Of a stretch of 64,000 nucleotides of DNA, positions 1 through 11,300 are shown one piece after another; position 1 is the first letter of the stretch, and the number at the start of each line of letters is the position of its first letter. The stretch comes from Owenia fusiformis (taxonomy: Eukaryota; Annelida; Polychaeta; Sabellida; Oweniidae). The notes under the pieces were generated by a model, which saw only the letters and a program-made list of their open reading frames with translations, searched no databases and was not told the origin of the DNA. The position numbers were made by a program, and so were the translations under genes. The stretch spans positions 12,376,822 to 12,440,821 of the forward strand of contig CAIIXF020000008.1 in NCBI GenBank assembly GCA_903813345.2, given 5' to 3'.

Positions 1-942
1 AACCTCTAGTGAAACCCCTGTATGTTGAAGAAATAAAGGAGATATTTGTGCATCTATAGTTTCACCATGGGCTTCCATATTTTCGCCAAGTGCTCAATTT
101 GATTAAACTATTTTAAATATTTTATTCTTGATGAATTGCAATAACTCTATCTATTCAATCAGGTTTTTAACTTGGATAATAATTATACAAGAGTATACTG
201 TAATATTGTATTTTTGTAAATGGGCCATACAATACACAATGTGTGGATTTTATCTCCATGAATGATACATGTGAGGTACATTTGTGTAAGCTCAAAACAA
301 CTCTTACAATGTACGTGTATTTCAAAGAACAATTGTACCACTTATATCAAATTAAAGGAATGCAGCTTAAAAATTGTAGATATAAAATGCCCTTGCAGGA
401 AGTTCAGCTTTAATATATATTGCCAATTTAATGTAAGATATCATGACACACAGACACAAACATAGAATTGATTAAAAATCTTATATTATGTTTGAAAATT
501 AAGAACATGTACCACGTATGCATCAAATTAAAGGTATGCGATTTAAAAATTGAGAATACACACAAACACAAACATTAATTTTAAATCTTAGATTATGTTT
601 AGAAATTAAGAACAGAGGGCATATGGCACTACATCACTACTAACAGTAGTGACCTTCCAACCCCTCTTTGAAGAGTGCTATATTGTCATCATCTAGTGTT
701 GCTGGGGTCTATTTCTCCAAATTCTGTAAAGGTACGGATCCGTAAGTCAATTGTTCTTTCTCAAACTTACGGAGATTGTGCATTTCTCGAAAATTCATAG
801 ATTTACAGGATTTCCGTAAGTTTACGATGTTCATGACGTCATAGCCGTCTTTTTTTCCGTAACTTTATGGGCAATTCCATAACTGTTTACAGAAGAATTA
901 CGATACAGTGATACAATTTGATTACTACAATAGTCATATTCT
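1..942. other. AT-rich 3' flank of the short sushi gene
   Basis: This stretch lies downstream of the stop codon of the minus-strand gene that ends at 943. I see no coding exon in it. A short motif around AACATG...CATCAAATTAAAGG occurs at about 345 and again at about 520, followed both times by ATTTAAAAATTG/TTAAAAATTG and ACACAAACA, so it is a diverged duplicated AT-rich segment of roughly 180 bp. The small open frames here have no splice context and no recognisable domain. Confidence 0.5.
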
Positions 943-3900
943 CTAGGGCATACTACATGGTGTGTTTGACACCCAGTTGCAAGCATGTAAGGTGTTATCC
1001 CAGGACAGTCCAGTTGGGCAGACCTTAAGTTCAGCCACTCCTGAAGATGTAAACAAATATTGCGAGTAAAAAATTTCCTCATAAGAGGATCTAATTTAAA
1101 ATACAGAATTTTTTCATGTTCTTATAAATATACCTTCTACGCTGCAATGGTAATACTGGGTGCAGTTTGTCAGATCGGGAAAATAATATTCTTTCAGAGT
1201 CACATCACAGCTTATGTCTGGAAGAAATCGAAAAAAAGCTTGTTCTGTATACATCTCTATATTTTCTACCAGTTAGAATATGGAACTAAGGAAAATCTAG
1301 ACGTTTATTTTATTTTTTGGGTTGCAACCCCTGCCTAAGTGAAATTTTTATGAAATAAGCAATATTTTGTTACCGTACAGCATACCTTGCTTACAACAAG
1401 TATGTGACCCAGACCACTGTAGACCAGGCATGCATTCCCTGACACCATCTGGTATGAAACCTTGGTAACAACCATATTTGGCAGTGTCACCCACCTCATA
1501 GCCTGTCACATTAACGTAACCATGGAGACACGAGGGCAGCTTCGGACAGCAGCAGGCTGTACATAATAAAGTCCGTTTTGATTTCTTATTGATGTAATAT
1601 AATACATTTACCTATTTAATTATCATTTTTTATTCACAAACTATCTTTCCTTGCAGTAATTGGCATCCTGGAGGCACTTAAATAAGTTAAAAAAGTTTTC
1701 TTTATTAGCTCTCATTTAAGTCTCGATTGATAAAAAATCCCAGAGTTCTAGGAAAAATAGGAATATACCCCCAGGCCTCCAAAAGTCTGGGGGGGGGCGC
1801 TAATGGGAACATGGTCGCCAATTACGGAAAATATGGTATCTCCTTAAAGTCTTAAACACTGTAATGTCAGAAAATGTATGCAAGAACTTACTATTGGAAA
1901 CAGATATTTTACATTCAGGTGTTGTTCCATCCCAAACTAATTCCTCAGTGCATCTCCTCATGGTTTTAGATGGATCACTTATCACATATGGAGGTCTACA
2001 TGTATAATGTGCTTCACTTCCAGGGACTTTTCTGTCATCCGAGTATTTAATGTTACCATTAGGAATGAATGGTAATGTGCTACATGCTTTGAGTGCTACA
2101 CACTCTGGGGCTTTGCCATCCCATATAAGATTATTTCCATTATTTGTACATTCACGCATGGATAGGCTTGGGTCATTTAGATGATAGGGAGAATAGCATG
2201 CATATGTTGCAGTTATTCCCACACCCAAGACCCAGTAGGAGTATGTTATATAGCCATTTTGAATATATGGAAGTACATCACATGATTCAGCTTGACTACA
2301 GTCATCTCCCTGGTGAGGAAATATACAGCATCGTAAGGCTACATATATTGAGAAAATATACAGTATTTATGCAATTATGCATTAAAAATACAGAGCCCTC
2401 ATATACAAGTTAAAAAATGAATTTATGACAGTGACTTAAGCATAGGCCCCGGGAACATGTATAAAATAGCGAGTCAACATCTGTATTACTACTTCTTCTG
2501 TAGTAATACAGATGTCGACTCGCTATTTTAAACATATTCCCGGGGCCTATGGACTAAGTGCCCATGCTGATTTTGACTTTTTTCTACTTGTGTTATCTAA
2601 CTATGGAGAAAAAGAGGGAGATCTATGACAGTGGCAACCTCAGACTCTCTTATATCTTACCTGCCATCCACTCTGGCACTGGCACACATTGGGTCCTATA
2701 CAAGTACCATGGCCATTGCAATCACCCAGGATAGAACAGTTTATAGCTTAAATATAAATGATAAAAGGATGATATCTTGTAGGAAAAGTCACTTAAGTGT
2801 TTACAGGGTGTCAAATAAATATGTTCTCCCCCTTAATTTCAAGGGTATGAACTTTTATGCATAAGGGTGCATCTACTTGAACTAGTCAACTGACACTCCT
2901 TGTAGAGTTGCTTTATGAAGCCTAGTTTTAATGTGCTAAAGAACAAATCAGATATCATGCAGACAAAAAAGTAATGCAATATTATGTGGATATTGAAATT
3001 AAGGGGAGAACATATTTATTATCCCATCGAACGAAGTTTGGAGGGATATAGGGAACGCCTCCTTCCGTCCGTCCGGGCAATAACTCAAATACCGTTGGCC
3101 CGATTTTGTTCATATTTTGTACACATATACCCTATGGGGGTAGAAGTTCTGCTCGAAAGCCGATTTTCAAAATGGCCGCTCATTTCAAAATGGCGGCCAT
3201 TTTAGTGCCGAATTTACAGTAATTTAGGTGCAATATGTAAAACTGTAATAGCAATATGTTTTAGATGTAAAAAAATTATATAGGACATTAATAAACCTAG
3301 AAATGTAGATATTAAAGAAGCACATGGCAGCCATCTTGAAAAATTGCGGCCTTTACTCGTTATTTTACGATTTTTGCTTTAACTCGAAAAGTAGTGGAGC
3401 GATTTTGTTCATATTTTGTATGTGAATACTATAAACATTGCACACTGTCTAAAGACACTTTTGTTAGAAGGTGGCCATTTTAAAAAATGGCTGCCATTTT
3501 GAAAAATGGCCGCCATTTTAGCCTATTTTACTATAACTCGAAAAGTAGTGAAGCAATTTTGTTCATATTTGGTATGTGAATACCATAAGGATGGCACACT
3601 GTCTAATGACACTTTTGGTAGAAGGTGGCCATTTTGAAAAATGGCCGCCATTTTAACGTATTTTACTATAACTGGAAAAGTAGTGGAGCGATTTTGTTCA
3701 TATTTGGTATGTGAATACTAAAAGCATGACACACTATCCTATGACACTTTTAGTAGAAGGTGGCCATTTTGAAAAATGGCCACCATTTTAATGTATTTTA
3801 TAATAATTCGAAAAGTAGTGAAGCGATTTTGTTCATATTTGGTATGTGAATACTGTAAGCATGGCACACTGTCTAATGACACTTTTGGTAGAAGGCAGCC

Positions 3901-6900
3901 ATTTTTCAAAATGGCCGCCATTTTAACATATTTTACTATAACTCGAAAAGTAGTGGAGCGATTTTGTTCATATTTGGTATGTGAATACTATAAGTATGGC
4001 AAATGGTCTAATGACACTTTTGGTAGAAGGCGGCCATTTTGAAAAATGCCTGCCATTTTTGCTATATACTTTGTTTGTAAAAATGCCATCCATGGCTGTT
4101 CGATGGGATTCACTACGCTTTGGCGTTGCCGTTGTTCTGGTTTGACACCGTGTATAATATATGTATTGAGAGGTGCATATTACACTTAAATGTATTTTGT
4201 ACACTGTACCTTCGCATGTTGGCAGAGGGTCACTCCAACGTCCTACAGCCATTGTAGGATCAGTGCCATCTATACATGTTATTGTGGCATGCCCATTTAT
4301 ATAATACCCTGCTGCACATTTAAAAGAGACCTGATTGCCCCAGCTATTGTTAATTGAGACCCCTTCTGTGATGAACAATCTGTCTGGTAGTGGGGAGATA
4401 TCTGGGCAAGTGATTTCTATAATTGAATATTCTGTGTTAAAGGGTTCCGATAAGCATCCCGTATAAAAACAATATGGCGGCTCCAGGCGAATCGACTGGA
4501 TCAGTCCATTTTTATGAAAAAAGGGGAGTTGTAAAATCCAGTTTATTGAAATTGTCTTTGAGATAAAGTAATCCGTTTATAATGATTTTGAAAACATTAT
4601 CCATAGAGTGATTGCGTTCAAAGAATATGTACAACAGCCAATATAAATCCTTGTATTAGAACTGCTTTGTTTCATTTGTAGGATATTTCATATACCAAGC
4701 TGTGTGCTATTACGTTATGGGGAAATTTAGATGTCAATTTTCCTTATTATACACAAATAGAAGATCCTGAAACTTCACCCATAAATGTGGAATTGATTTG
4801 TCAAATAAAAATCACCGTTTTATAAATATGTGACGATCTATAATATACTTATGCTATATAACAGTTAGAGGTGTTGACACAACGACCTCGAGCCTGTGAA
4901 CCCTTGAGTATTATTCCGGGATCGGGCCTTTTATACTAAACGGTGAGCAACACCAGAAACGAGCGTTCGATTTGCTAAACGATATGCGTCACCCTTTAAA
5001 CATGAACATTAATTTGATATGTAAAGGCATGTTGATACTGTGTTAAGCATGAACATAGATTTGATATATAAACACACTACCCTACCTCGATAGCGCATGC
5101 GCGAATATTTTGGCTTTCAATCAGGTCGCTTTTGAGTATATCGACTGCTTAGTGAAAAGGTTAATACGTTTGGTGCTCGGAGTGAGTCAATATTGCTATT
5201 CGCTTAACTTCAGTGGTGCAATAGTGAAGTCCATGTTCCAAGCTATATGATAGTTGAAGAAAGAATGTGAATAATATCGTTTTAAATTTTAAAATATTTG
5301 ATATGTCATAGTACACGGTACACAGCTGCAAAAGTTGATCAATACAGGGTACAAGGAATGTAAATTGTTCAATAGTACAGGGAGCGAGAAAGTAAGCTGA
5401 TTATACAGACATACTATTCCCGATCTCATGTATATTTACGTTGCAAACAGTGAAACTAATGCTAAAAAGGCCGCCTGTTGATGCTTTGTGTCATCAATTG
5501 TTATTTAATCCAAATAAAGTAAACATTATTTAGTAGATTTAGACACGGGCTTTCAGGTCGTATATGCATTTTAGTTATTAAATTAACAAGAACGCTAGAT
5601 TATACGTGTTACTAGGGTATCAAATTGAAATAAAATAACGAAATTAAATATAAACACGTAAGTGATAAATGACTATCGGCTATCAGGATTAATGACTATC
5701 CGCTATTCAGAATAATTAAAATTGCGTGAACTACATGTAAAGAATCTTTCTATATAACCCCTTGAATGGTCTAATTCACTACCGTCCTCAAAAACCGATC
5801 ATTTAAAATAGTTTGTTCAAAATACCATCATGCCACGACATTTTGTTCTTCACGATTTGCTGTAGAGGTGATATGACGTCGTATTTCTCTATTATTGTAA
5901 AAAAAACTAATACCAGATCGATGTAGTCTTATATGACGTGTTGGATGTCAGATGTTTTTGGATGGTATCTGCTCCAGTGATTTTGCATTTAATCATGAAA
6001 CGCTCATCACAAGACACCTCGAAACAAACATTATCCTCCTTGTGACAAGAGGAAAAATGTTTCACAATATGTTATGCCTTACGGCAAAGTAAAGATACAT
6101 TTCTGGGACGACTTTTTTGCATCTTAAGATTTTAGAAAAACAATTAATTCACAAAAGTACAGTTGAATAACATACTGGAAAACGACTATCCACATATAAC
6201 ACGATGACATGCGGTTTAAATAACAGTTTACTGGGGTTTTGTTAATATCAATGTAACATTTTCGAAGGGAAACTTACATGCTCCCTGTACGTTGACAGAT
6301 TTACTGAAATGTATCGTGTATTGCATTGAGTTTTGCTTCACTGCACCCACTATTATCTATCTTTGCCTATAGTGGTTTTTTGCCAACAATATTCTACAAA
6401 CTGCTTGATGAATCAATTCTTTGTCTGGTAGAACACTCAAAATAAATGTAAAATGTATTTTACGTTCAGAAATATGGAATTAAACCCACGTCCTCCATTT
6501 GCAACTTAGCTGTACCCTGTTTCCCTTTTAAACGTGGTCACGTGGTAGGGTAGTGTGATAAAGGCATTGATTCTGTGTTAATCATGAACATAGATTTGAT
6601 ATGTAAGGACATGTTGATTCTGTGTTAATCATGAACATAGATTTAATGGGTAAAGACATATTGAGACTATTCCGTGTGTCCTTGTTTCTATTCTTACCTG
6701 TACATGTTGGCACACTATTTTTCCACCTTAAACTGCTCTTACATTTCATGTATGTTGTGCCACTTAGGAAGTAACCATCATCACATGAAAACCAAACATG
6801 ATCCTTTGGCTTGTAAATACCATTTTCATGATATGACTCTGTTGTTATACTGAGGTGGTCTGGTAGTGGAGGCAGTAATGGACAGTGCTCTATGATACCT

Positions 6901-7886
6901 TCCTCTGAAGAAAAGTTATCATAATTTGATTACACATTCCTTTCTTTTGAATATCATTTTTATATTACACTTTGAAATAGTGCTATATTGTTTGAATTTA
7001 GAATGATAAAATAGATTAAAATTCCTCAATTCACTAACCTTTTATAGCATTACTATCTAGAATGATAAAGTCTTGAAGTATAGAGATAAGTCAATGCTTT
7101 ACTTTCTGAGAAATAGAAAAACATCTTACCCCAGCATACTGGGATTCTTCCAGGAAGCCATATGGGTCTTCCATTTTTATTAAGTTTACATGTTTTAGAT
7201 GCTGGTCCAATTATGTAGTAGCCGTTGTTACATGTAAATGTAGCAACACTACCTAAATCATAAATGTACATACAGTATCATGGCAGGTCTTATTGCTGTT
7301 ATTCTTGATAAAGAACTTGCAAAATAGTACTATTTGGCATTATTTGCATAGTGGTATTGAAGCCATATTAATAATTGTCCATGTCAACAGAATGCTTTGT
7401 GAAAGAGATCGCTATGTCACTTGTCATTACTTGATAGCCTTATATTTTTGAGGATTTCTTGAAAAGTAAAAATGTGCAACAACATTCAAAACTTCTTCAA
7501 GAAGTGATATTGCAAAATGCAAAACTGTGGTCACTTTGAATATTCAGTACATATTCCACTGAAGTTATTTTGTCATGCTGTCCATTATACTAGTAACAGT
7601 TCAAATTCATTCAAATACATGTATTGCATAAATTATATACTCGATCAATAGAGGTTGCTTAATGACAATTCTATAATAAAACTAAACTTGATGACGAGAG
7701 TTTGAAGTTCTTTTGGTAAAGGAAACATAAGAAATGGTATGACAACTACTTACCCAATGTATACCCAAGTGTTACTTCAACAATGCCATTTTGTATGCTT
7801 AAAGCTGCACATGCGTCCTCACAAAGTACATAGTCTATATTGCATACCAAATAATATAGCAAAACATAACCAAGCATGTTGTGCAT
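943..7886 (-). CDS. Secreted sushi/EGF/chitin-binding protein, short paralogue (8 exons, about 480 aa)
   Basis: I read eight exons: 7886-7754, 7252-7130, 6904-6698, 4416-4210, 2746-2661, 2309-1892, 1556-1386 and 1040-943. Each junction has GT-AG borders, phases agree, and the total is 1443 nt, or 480 residues plus stop. The start ATG opens a hydrophobic leader (MHNMLGYVLLYYLVC), so the protein is probably secreted. In order it has three sushi domains (residues about 24-85, 86-154, 155-223), an EGF-like unit (224-252, pattern CNGHGTC...CQCQSGW), two sushi repeats in one exon (253-391), one more sushi-like unit (392-448) and the last half of a chitin-binding type-2 domain (449-480, CPTGLSWDNTLHACNW). 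Each block matches a block of the gene upstream at 8388-19919, so the two are tandem paralogues. Sushi and peritrophin folds bind proteins and chitin-like glycans; an extracellular recognition or matrix role is inferred. Confidence 0.85.
2441..2552. repeat. Near-perfect hairpin MITE
   Basis: Two arms of about 50 bp (outer end CATAGGCCCCGGGAA, mirrored at the right as TTCCCGGGGCCTATG) enclose a loop of about 7 bases. The flanks GACTTAAG and GACTAAG resemble a target-site duplication. It sits in the intron between exons 2746-2661 and 2309-1892 of the short sushi gene. The family is not identified. Confidence 0.75.
3016..4140 (+). repeat. Repeat family A, copy 1, with an internal tandem array
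   Basis: The element opens with TTATTATCCCATCGAACGAAG and closes with TGTTCGATGGGAT followed by a conserved tail ending near TTCTGGTT. The ends therefore form a short imperfect inverted repeat around ATCCCATCGAAC. From about 3330 the body repeats a unit of roughly 115-130 bp containing TTTTGTTCATATTTGGTATG, GACACTTTTGGTAGAAGG and the palindrome AAAATGGCCGCCATTTT. Relatives lie at 37151-37826 and 44461-45366. It occupies the intron between exons 4416-4210 and 2746-2661 of the short sushi gene. The open frames inside it are produced by the repeat and are not genes. Confidence 0.85.
4441..4995. mobile_element. TTAA-flanked DNA element (555 bp)
   Basis: The element is bounded by TTAA at 4437-4440 and at 4996-4999. 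Its termini are AGGGT and ACCCT, a very short inverted repeat. TTAA duplications are typical of piggyBac and Kolobok elements; which of these applies is not settled. No coding capacity is visible, so it is non-autonomous. The insertion splits the 47-bp minisatellite. Confidence 0.65.
5073..6557. mobile_element. DNA element with 14-bp TIR and 5-bp target duplication (1485 bp)
   Basis: The termini are CACACTACCCTACC and its reverse complement. The direct duplication ATAAA flanks it at 5068-5072 and 6558-6562. Ends starting with CAC and 5-bp duplications recall Transib, but I see no transposase, so this is only a suggestion. It is inserted in the 47-bp minisatellite inside an intron of the short sushi gene. 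Confidence 0.7.
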
Positions 7887-8387
7887 GTCAGTTGGAACAG
7901 TTGACTGATTAATATGATAATCAAGAATGGGGTAGAAAGTGATTGGAAGATATAAAAAGCATCTTAAATTCCATTATTTTAATTGTTTAAGCTTAACTTG
8001 ATACGATTAAGTATAATGGATTAATCAACAATAGTGGTTTATATTTAGATTCTTAGTGATTTTGTTTAATGCTTTCTTTTGATGATGTCAATTGCTTTTA
8101 CAGTGTGTGAAAATAATCATATGTGGCATTAATAAAAACATACAAAGTGATACTTTCTCACTTTCAAACTATAAATCTAAAAGAGCCTTTCTTACTAATG
8201 CATTGTTTTTTATTAATCATTAGGTTTTCAATAAAATTATATTATTTGTGAGCAAGACAAAATGAGAAAGCAGTCATTTTTATATTATGGAGGAGATTTT
8301 AATATGATAAAGATCTGGCATTCAATACATCAGTCTATTGTTGGCCATAGAAGTTGCAGATCTAGTAAAATAAGTAGGTATTGTACT
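7887..8387. other. Spacer between the two sushi paralogues
   Basis: About 500 bp separate the stop codon of the long paralogue (8388) from the start codon of the short one (7886). The spacer must hold the 3' UTR of the first and the 5' region of the second. It is AT-rich. A polyadenylation hexamer on the minus strand is listed separately. No promoter element is clear enough to call. Confidence 0.6.
8209..8214 (-). terminator. Candidate polyadenylation signal AATAAA
   Basis: TTTATT on the plus strand reads AATAAA on the minus strand, 174 nt past the stop codon of the long sushi gene. Such hexamers arise often by chance in DNA this AT-rich, so the call rests mainly on position. Confidence 0.4.
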
Positions 8388-11300
8388 TCACTCCAATCCA
8401 TCTCCTTCAGTAGGACACTCTACATTTTTTGGCCAATCACAATATAATCTGTCATTATTCCAAAGTAAACCAGAAGGGCACCATTTTAGCCAAGGTATAC
8501 CTTAATTTAGAAAAATACTTGTAAATTATTTCACCGAGATCATTCTCAGAATTGCTGTATACTGTTTTCTTGAATCATTCTGGCATGTACAGAGGGACCA
8601 GTGACTTATATCCATATACTAGATCAAATAATTTTATAAAATAGAATAACTCATCTATTATTGTGCATGTTCATGCAATCTGCACAAATTGCCTAATCTT
8701 CTGATCAATTCATATTTCTGAATATCCTATAGCACTTCATGGACTATGGATTTCATCTTGTTGTATCCCCAACTATGTCAGACCACTGGTATTCATTTTA
8801 AGTTTCATCTAAACATGTGTTGTAAATCTTTCAGTATGAATGAAATGCCCATTGACCGTGTGGCTTTGGATTATGACAGTCCCTGAATGGTAAGGAGAGG
8901 ATATTAGACACTATTTCTTCTGATTTTTTGTTACTGTGTTTTGTTCTTTTTGTTCTCTTTGCAACTGAACTTATATGTTTATTATTTGTACTAAAATTGA
9001 AGAAATTTCACGACTCACCATCCAAGCCACAATGGTAAAATCTATGGCATGAAGTTGTATCAGGGAATAGCCTATGCACATCCCCAATTTTTGGATCAGA
9101 GCTATTAGCTGGGCAATCTACACCTGGTGGATAGTATATTATGCATGATGGGGCTGGCTCCTCCCATGTTGAATCATTAAGGCATTTTCTTGGTGATAAA
9201 TTTGGATCATCCAATTCATACAGGTAACTGCAATTATAAAAGGCGAGGGTTCCCGGTGGTCTTCTTTTATCAGAATAAGATATAGAACCTCCTTTGATAT
9301 CTGGTAATAGATCACATTGGTAGGGATTTGATTTCACACAGGAGGGTTCTGTACCATCCCATGTCAAATTCTCTGTACATGTTCTTGTAGCAGTGCTTGC
9401 TTCCTTGATCTCATATCCTTCATGACACACGTAATAAGCAAATGTTCCTGGTATTTTTTTGTCATTAGAATATGTTATACTTCCACCCTCAATGCTGGCC
9501 AATGCTGAGCAATTTCCTGGGTGTGTAAATACCATACAAACCGGGGCTGTACCAGTCCATGTAAACTTATCAGTGCAAAGCCGAGGTGTAAGTTTATGGT
9601 TGTTAAGTTCTGTTGGTGGATTGCAAACATAGTAAGCAAGGGTACCCTGGGCAAGGCTGTCATTACTATATGTTATTGTGCCATCTTTGATATCTGGTAG
9701 AGGTTTACAAGCAGTGCAGTTTTCTACAAAACAAGGAAAATCATTCTGTCAATTTAAATACGGGGCAATAATTCCTTGAAATCATAATCCTGCATGCAAT
9801 TAATTATAATTCAAGACTAACCACAAATGTAGTTGTTGCAAACCATGCATGGATATCCTGGCCGTTCTTTATTACAGTCTTCATCTTTGCAACATTCGAC
9901 TGAAATTGAAGGATGCATGTGAAAACACGTTCCATCATATTAAATTAATTTTGGTATATTAGCATGTGTTATTTCAAATTAAAATGAATCATCAGATTAT
10001 CGATTTATTTGATCAGAAATAAGTAAATTGTACCTCTGCAAACTTTACAATTTGGGGCAGGACATGCACCTTGGATCACGCATCCAGGCTTTTGGAGATA
10101 GCATTTACAGTTCCTCCAAATACCATGTTTATTATCACCACAAGGGCATCTGAATTGAAATACAGTAAACTCTCAAGTGGATTACCTCTGTTAATTAGTA
10201 GATCCCCTTTCAGATTTCAATGACCCAGTGGCTCAATCTTACTAACACATGTTTTACTTCATGAAAGTGTGAAATATAAATTAGTTGATTATTTCATTTT
10301 ACTTTAATATGAATTTAATACAAAACATTTTGAAATTTTCTCACTATGAATTTACAACCCTTGCAAAATTGAATATGAATTATATATATCTTACTTGTCC
10401 TGGCAAGCACATTTACCATCTGATCCTAAGCTGGATAGACTGCAATCTTTACATTCGCATTTACATGGACATTGACTATTCTGATCAATTATATCTTTCG
10501 TAATACGATCTTTGCATAAACAAGAGCACTACAAAAGAGATATCCTACAATATAATATGTTTGTGTGTGTATTTCACAGAAAAATTGCTTTTATTTTCAA
10601 AATCATTTCGAACTAATTAGCATTAATCTCAGGTCATTTAAAATTGTGTACTACCTTTCTATAAAATGTGAGTTTATTAAGATGCAATTACATTTAGTAT
10701 TTTGACATGTGATGACTTTTAATATGTGTGAGAAAGTGCCAACAGAAAAGTACCAAAAATGGTAACAGAGCACAGCAAGTAAAAGAAGACATCTAAGAGA
10801 ATACAAAGCCCAAAACTATCCCAAATTATAATCCAATGTGAAAAGAAACAGTGTCTAATATCCCCCCTCCCAATAATACTGAAGTCATTACAATACGTGT
10901 TGAACAATAATTTAAAAAATTGAAAGTCAATACTCATAACATCAAAAATAGATGTAATAGTTTAAGTTATCTAAATCATTTGACACTGTATTAAGTTGAT
11001 CACTTCTTGTGTGTTTTGATTTTTTGGAAATAAGACCAAAACTCAAATTCAAATTTTGAAGTGAATAAATGGTGGCTGTTTGATTTTGAAATTTTAAATC
11101 ATGATATGACTCCATATATGGCAGAATATCAAGTTGGAACACTGGGAGCCAATCCTCCTTGGTATTGCAGTATGAACCTACATCACATGATCCATCAGGT
11201 CTCATTTTGTCATAATCCTGTCCATCAGCACATTTACAGGGGCACCATAAAGATCCATCTGCCCTTAATGTTTTAATTCTTTTATCTGGACACCTTTCAC

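Larger units (their letters stand above)
4421..6685. repeat. 47-bp minisatellite interrupted by two transposons
   Basis: A unit of about 47 bp (CATGAACATAGATTTGATATG, TAAAGGCATGTTGATACTG, TGTTAA) is present at 4421-4440, 4996-5072 and 6558-6685, about four copies in all. The gaps are exactly the two elements at 4441-4995 and 5073-6557. Removing each element together with one copy of its target duplication restores the repeat register. It lies in an intron of the short sushi gene. Confidence 0.8.

Noticed and set aside
8388-8500. Single giant gene running from 19919 to 943
   Set aside because: The exon 8500-8388 completes a chitin-binding domain and stops, and 7886 opens a new signal peptide; both models close in phase.
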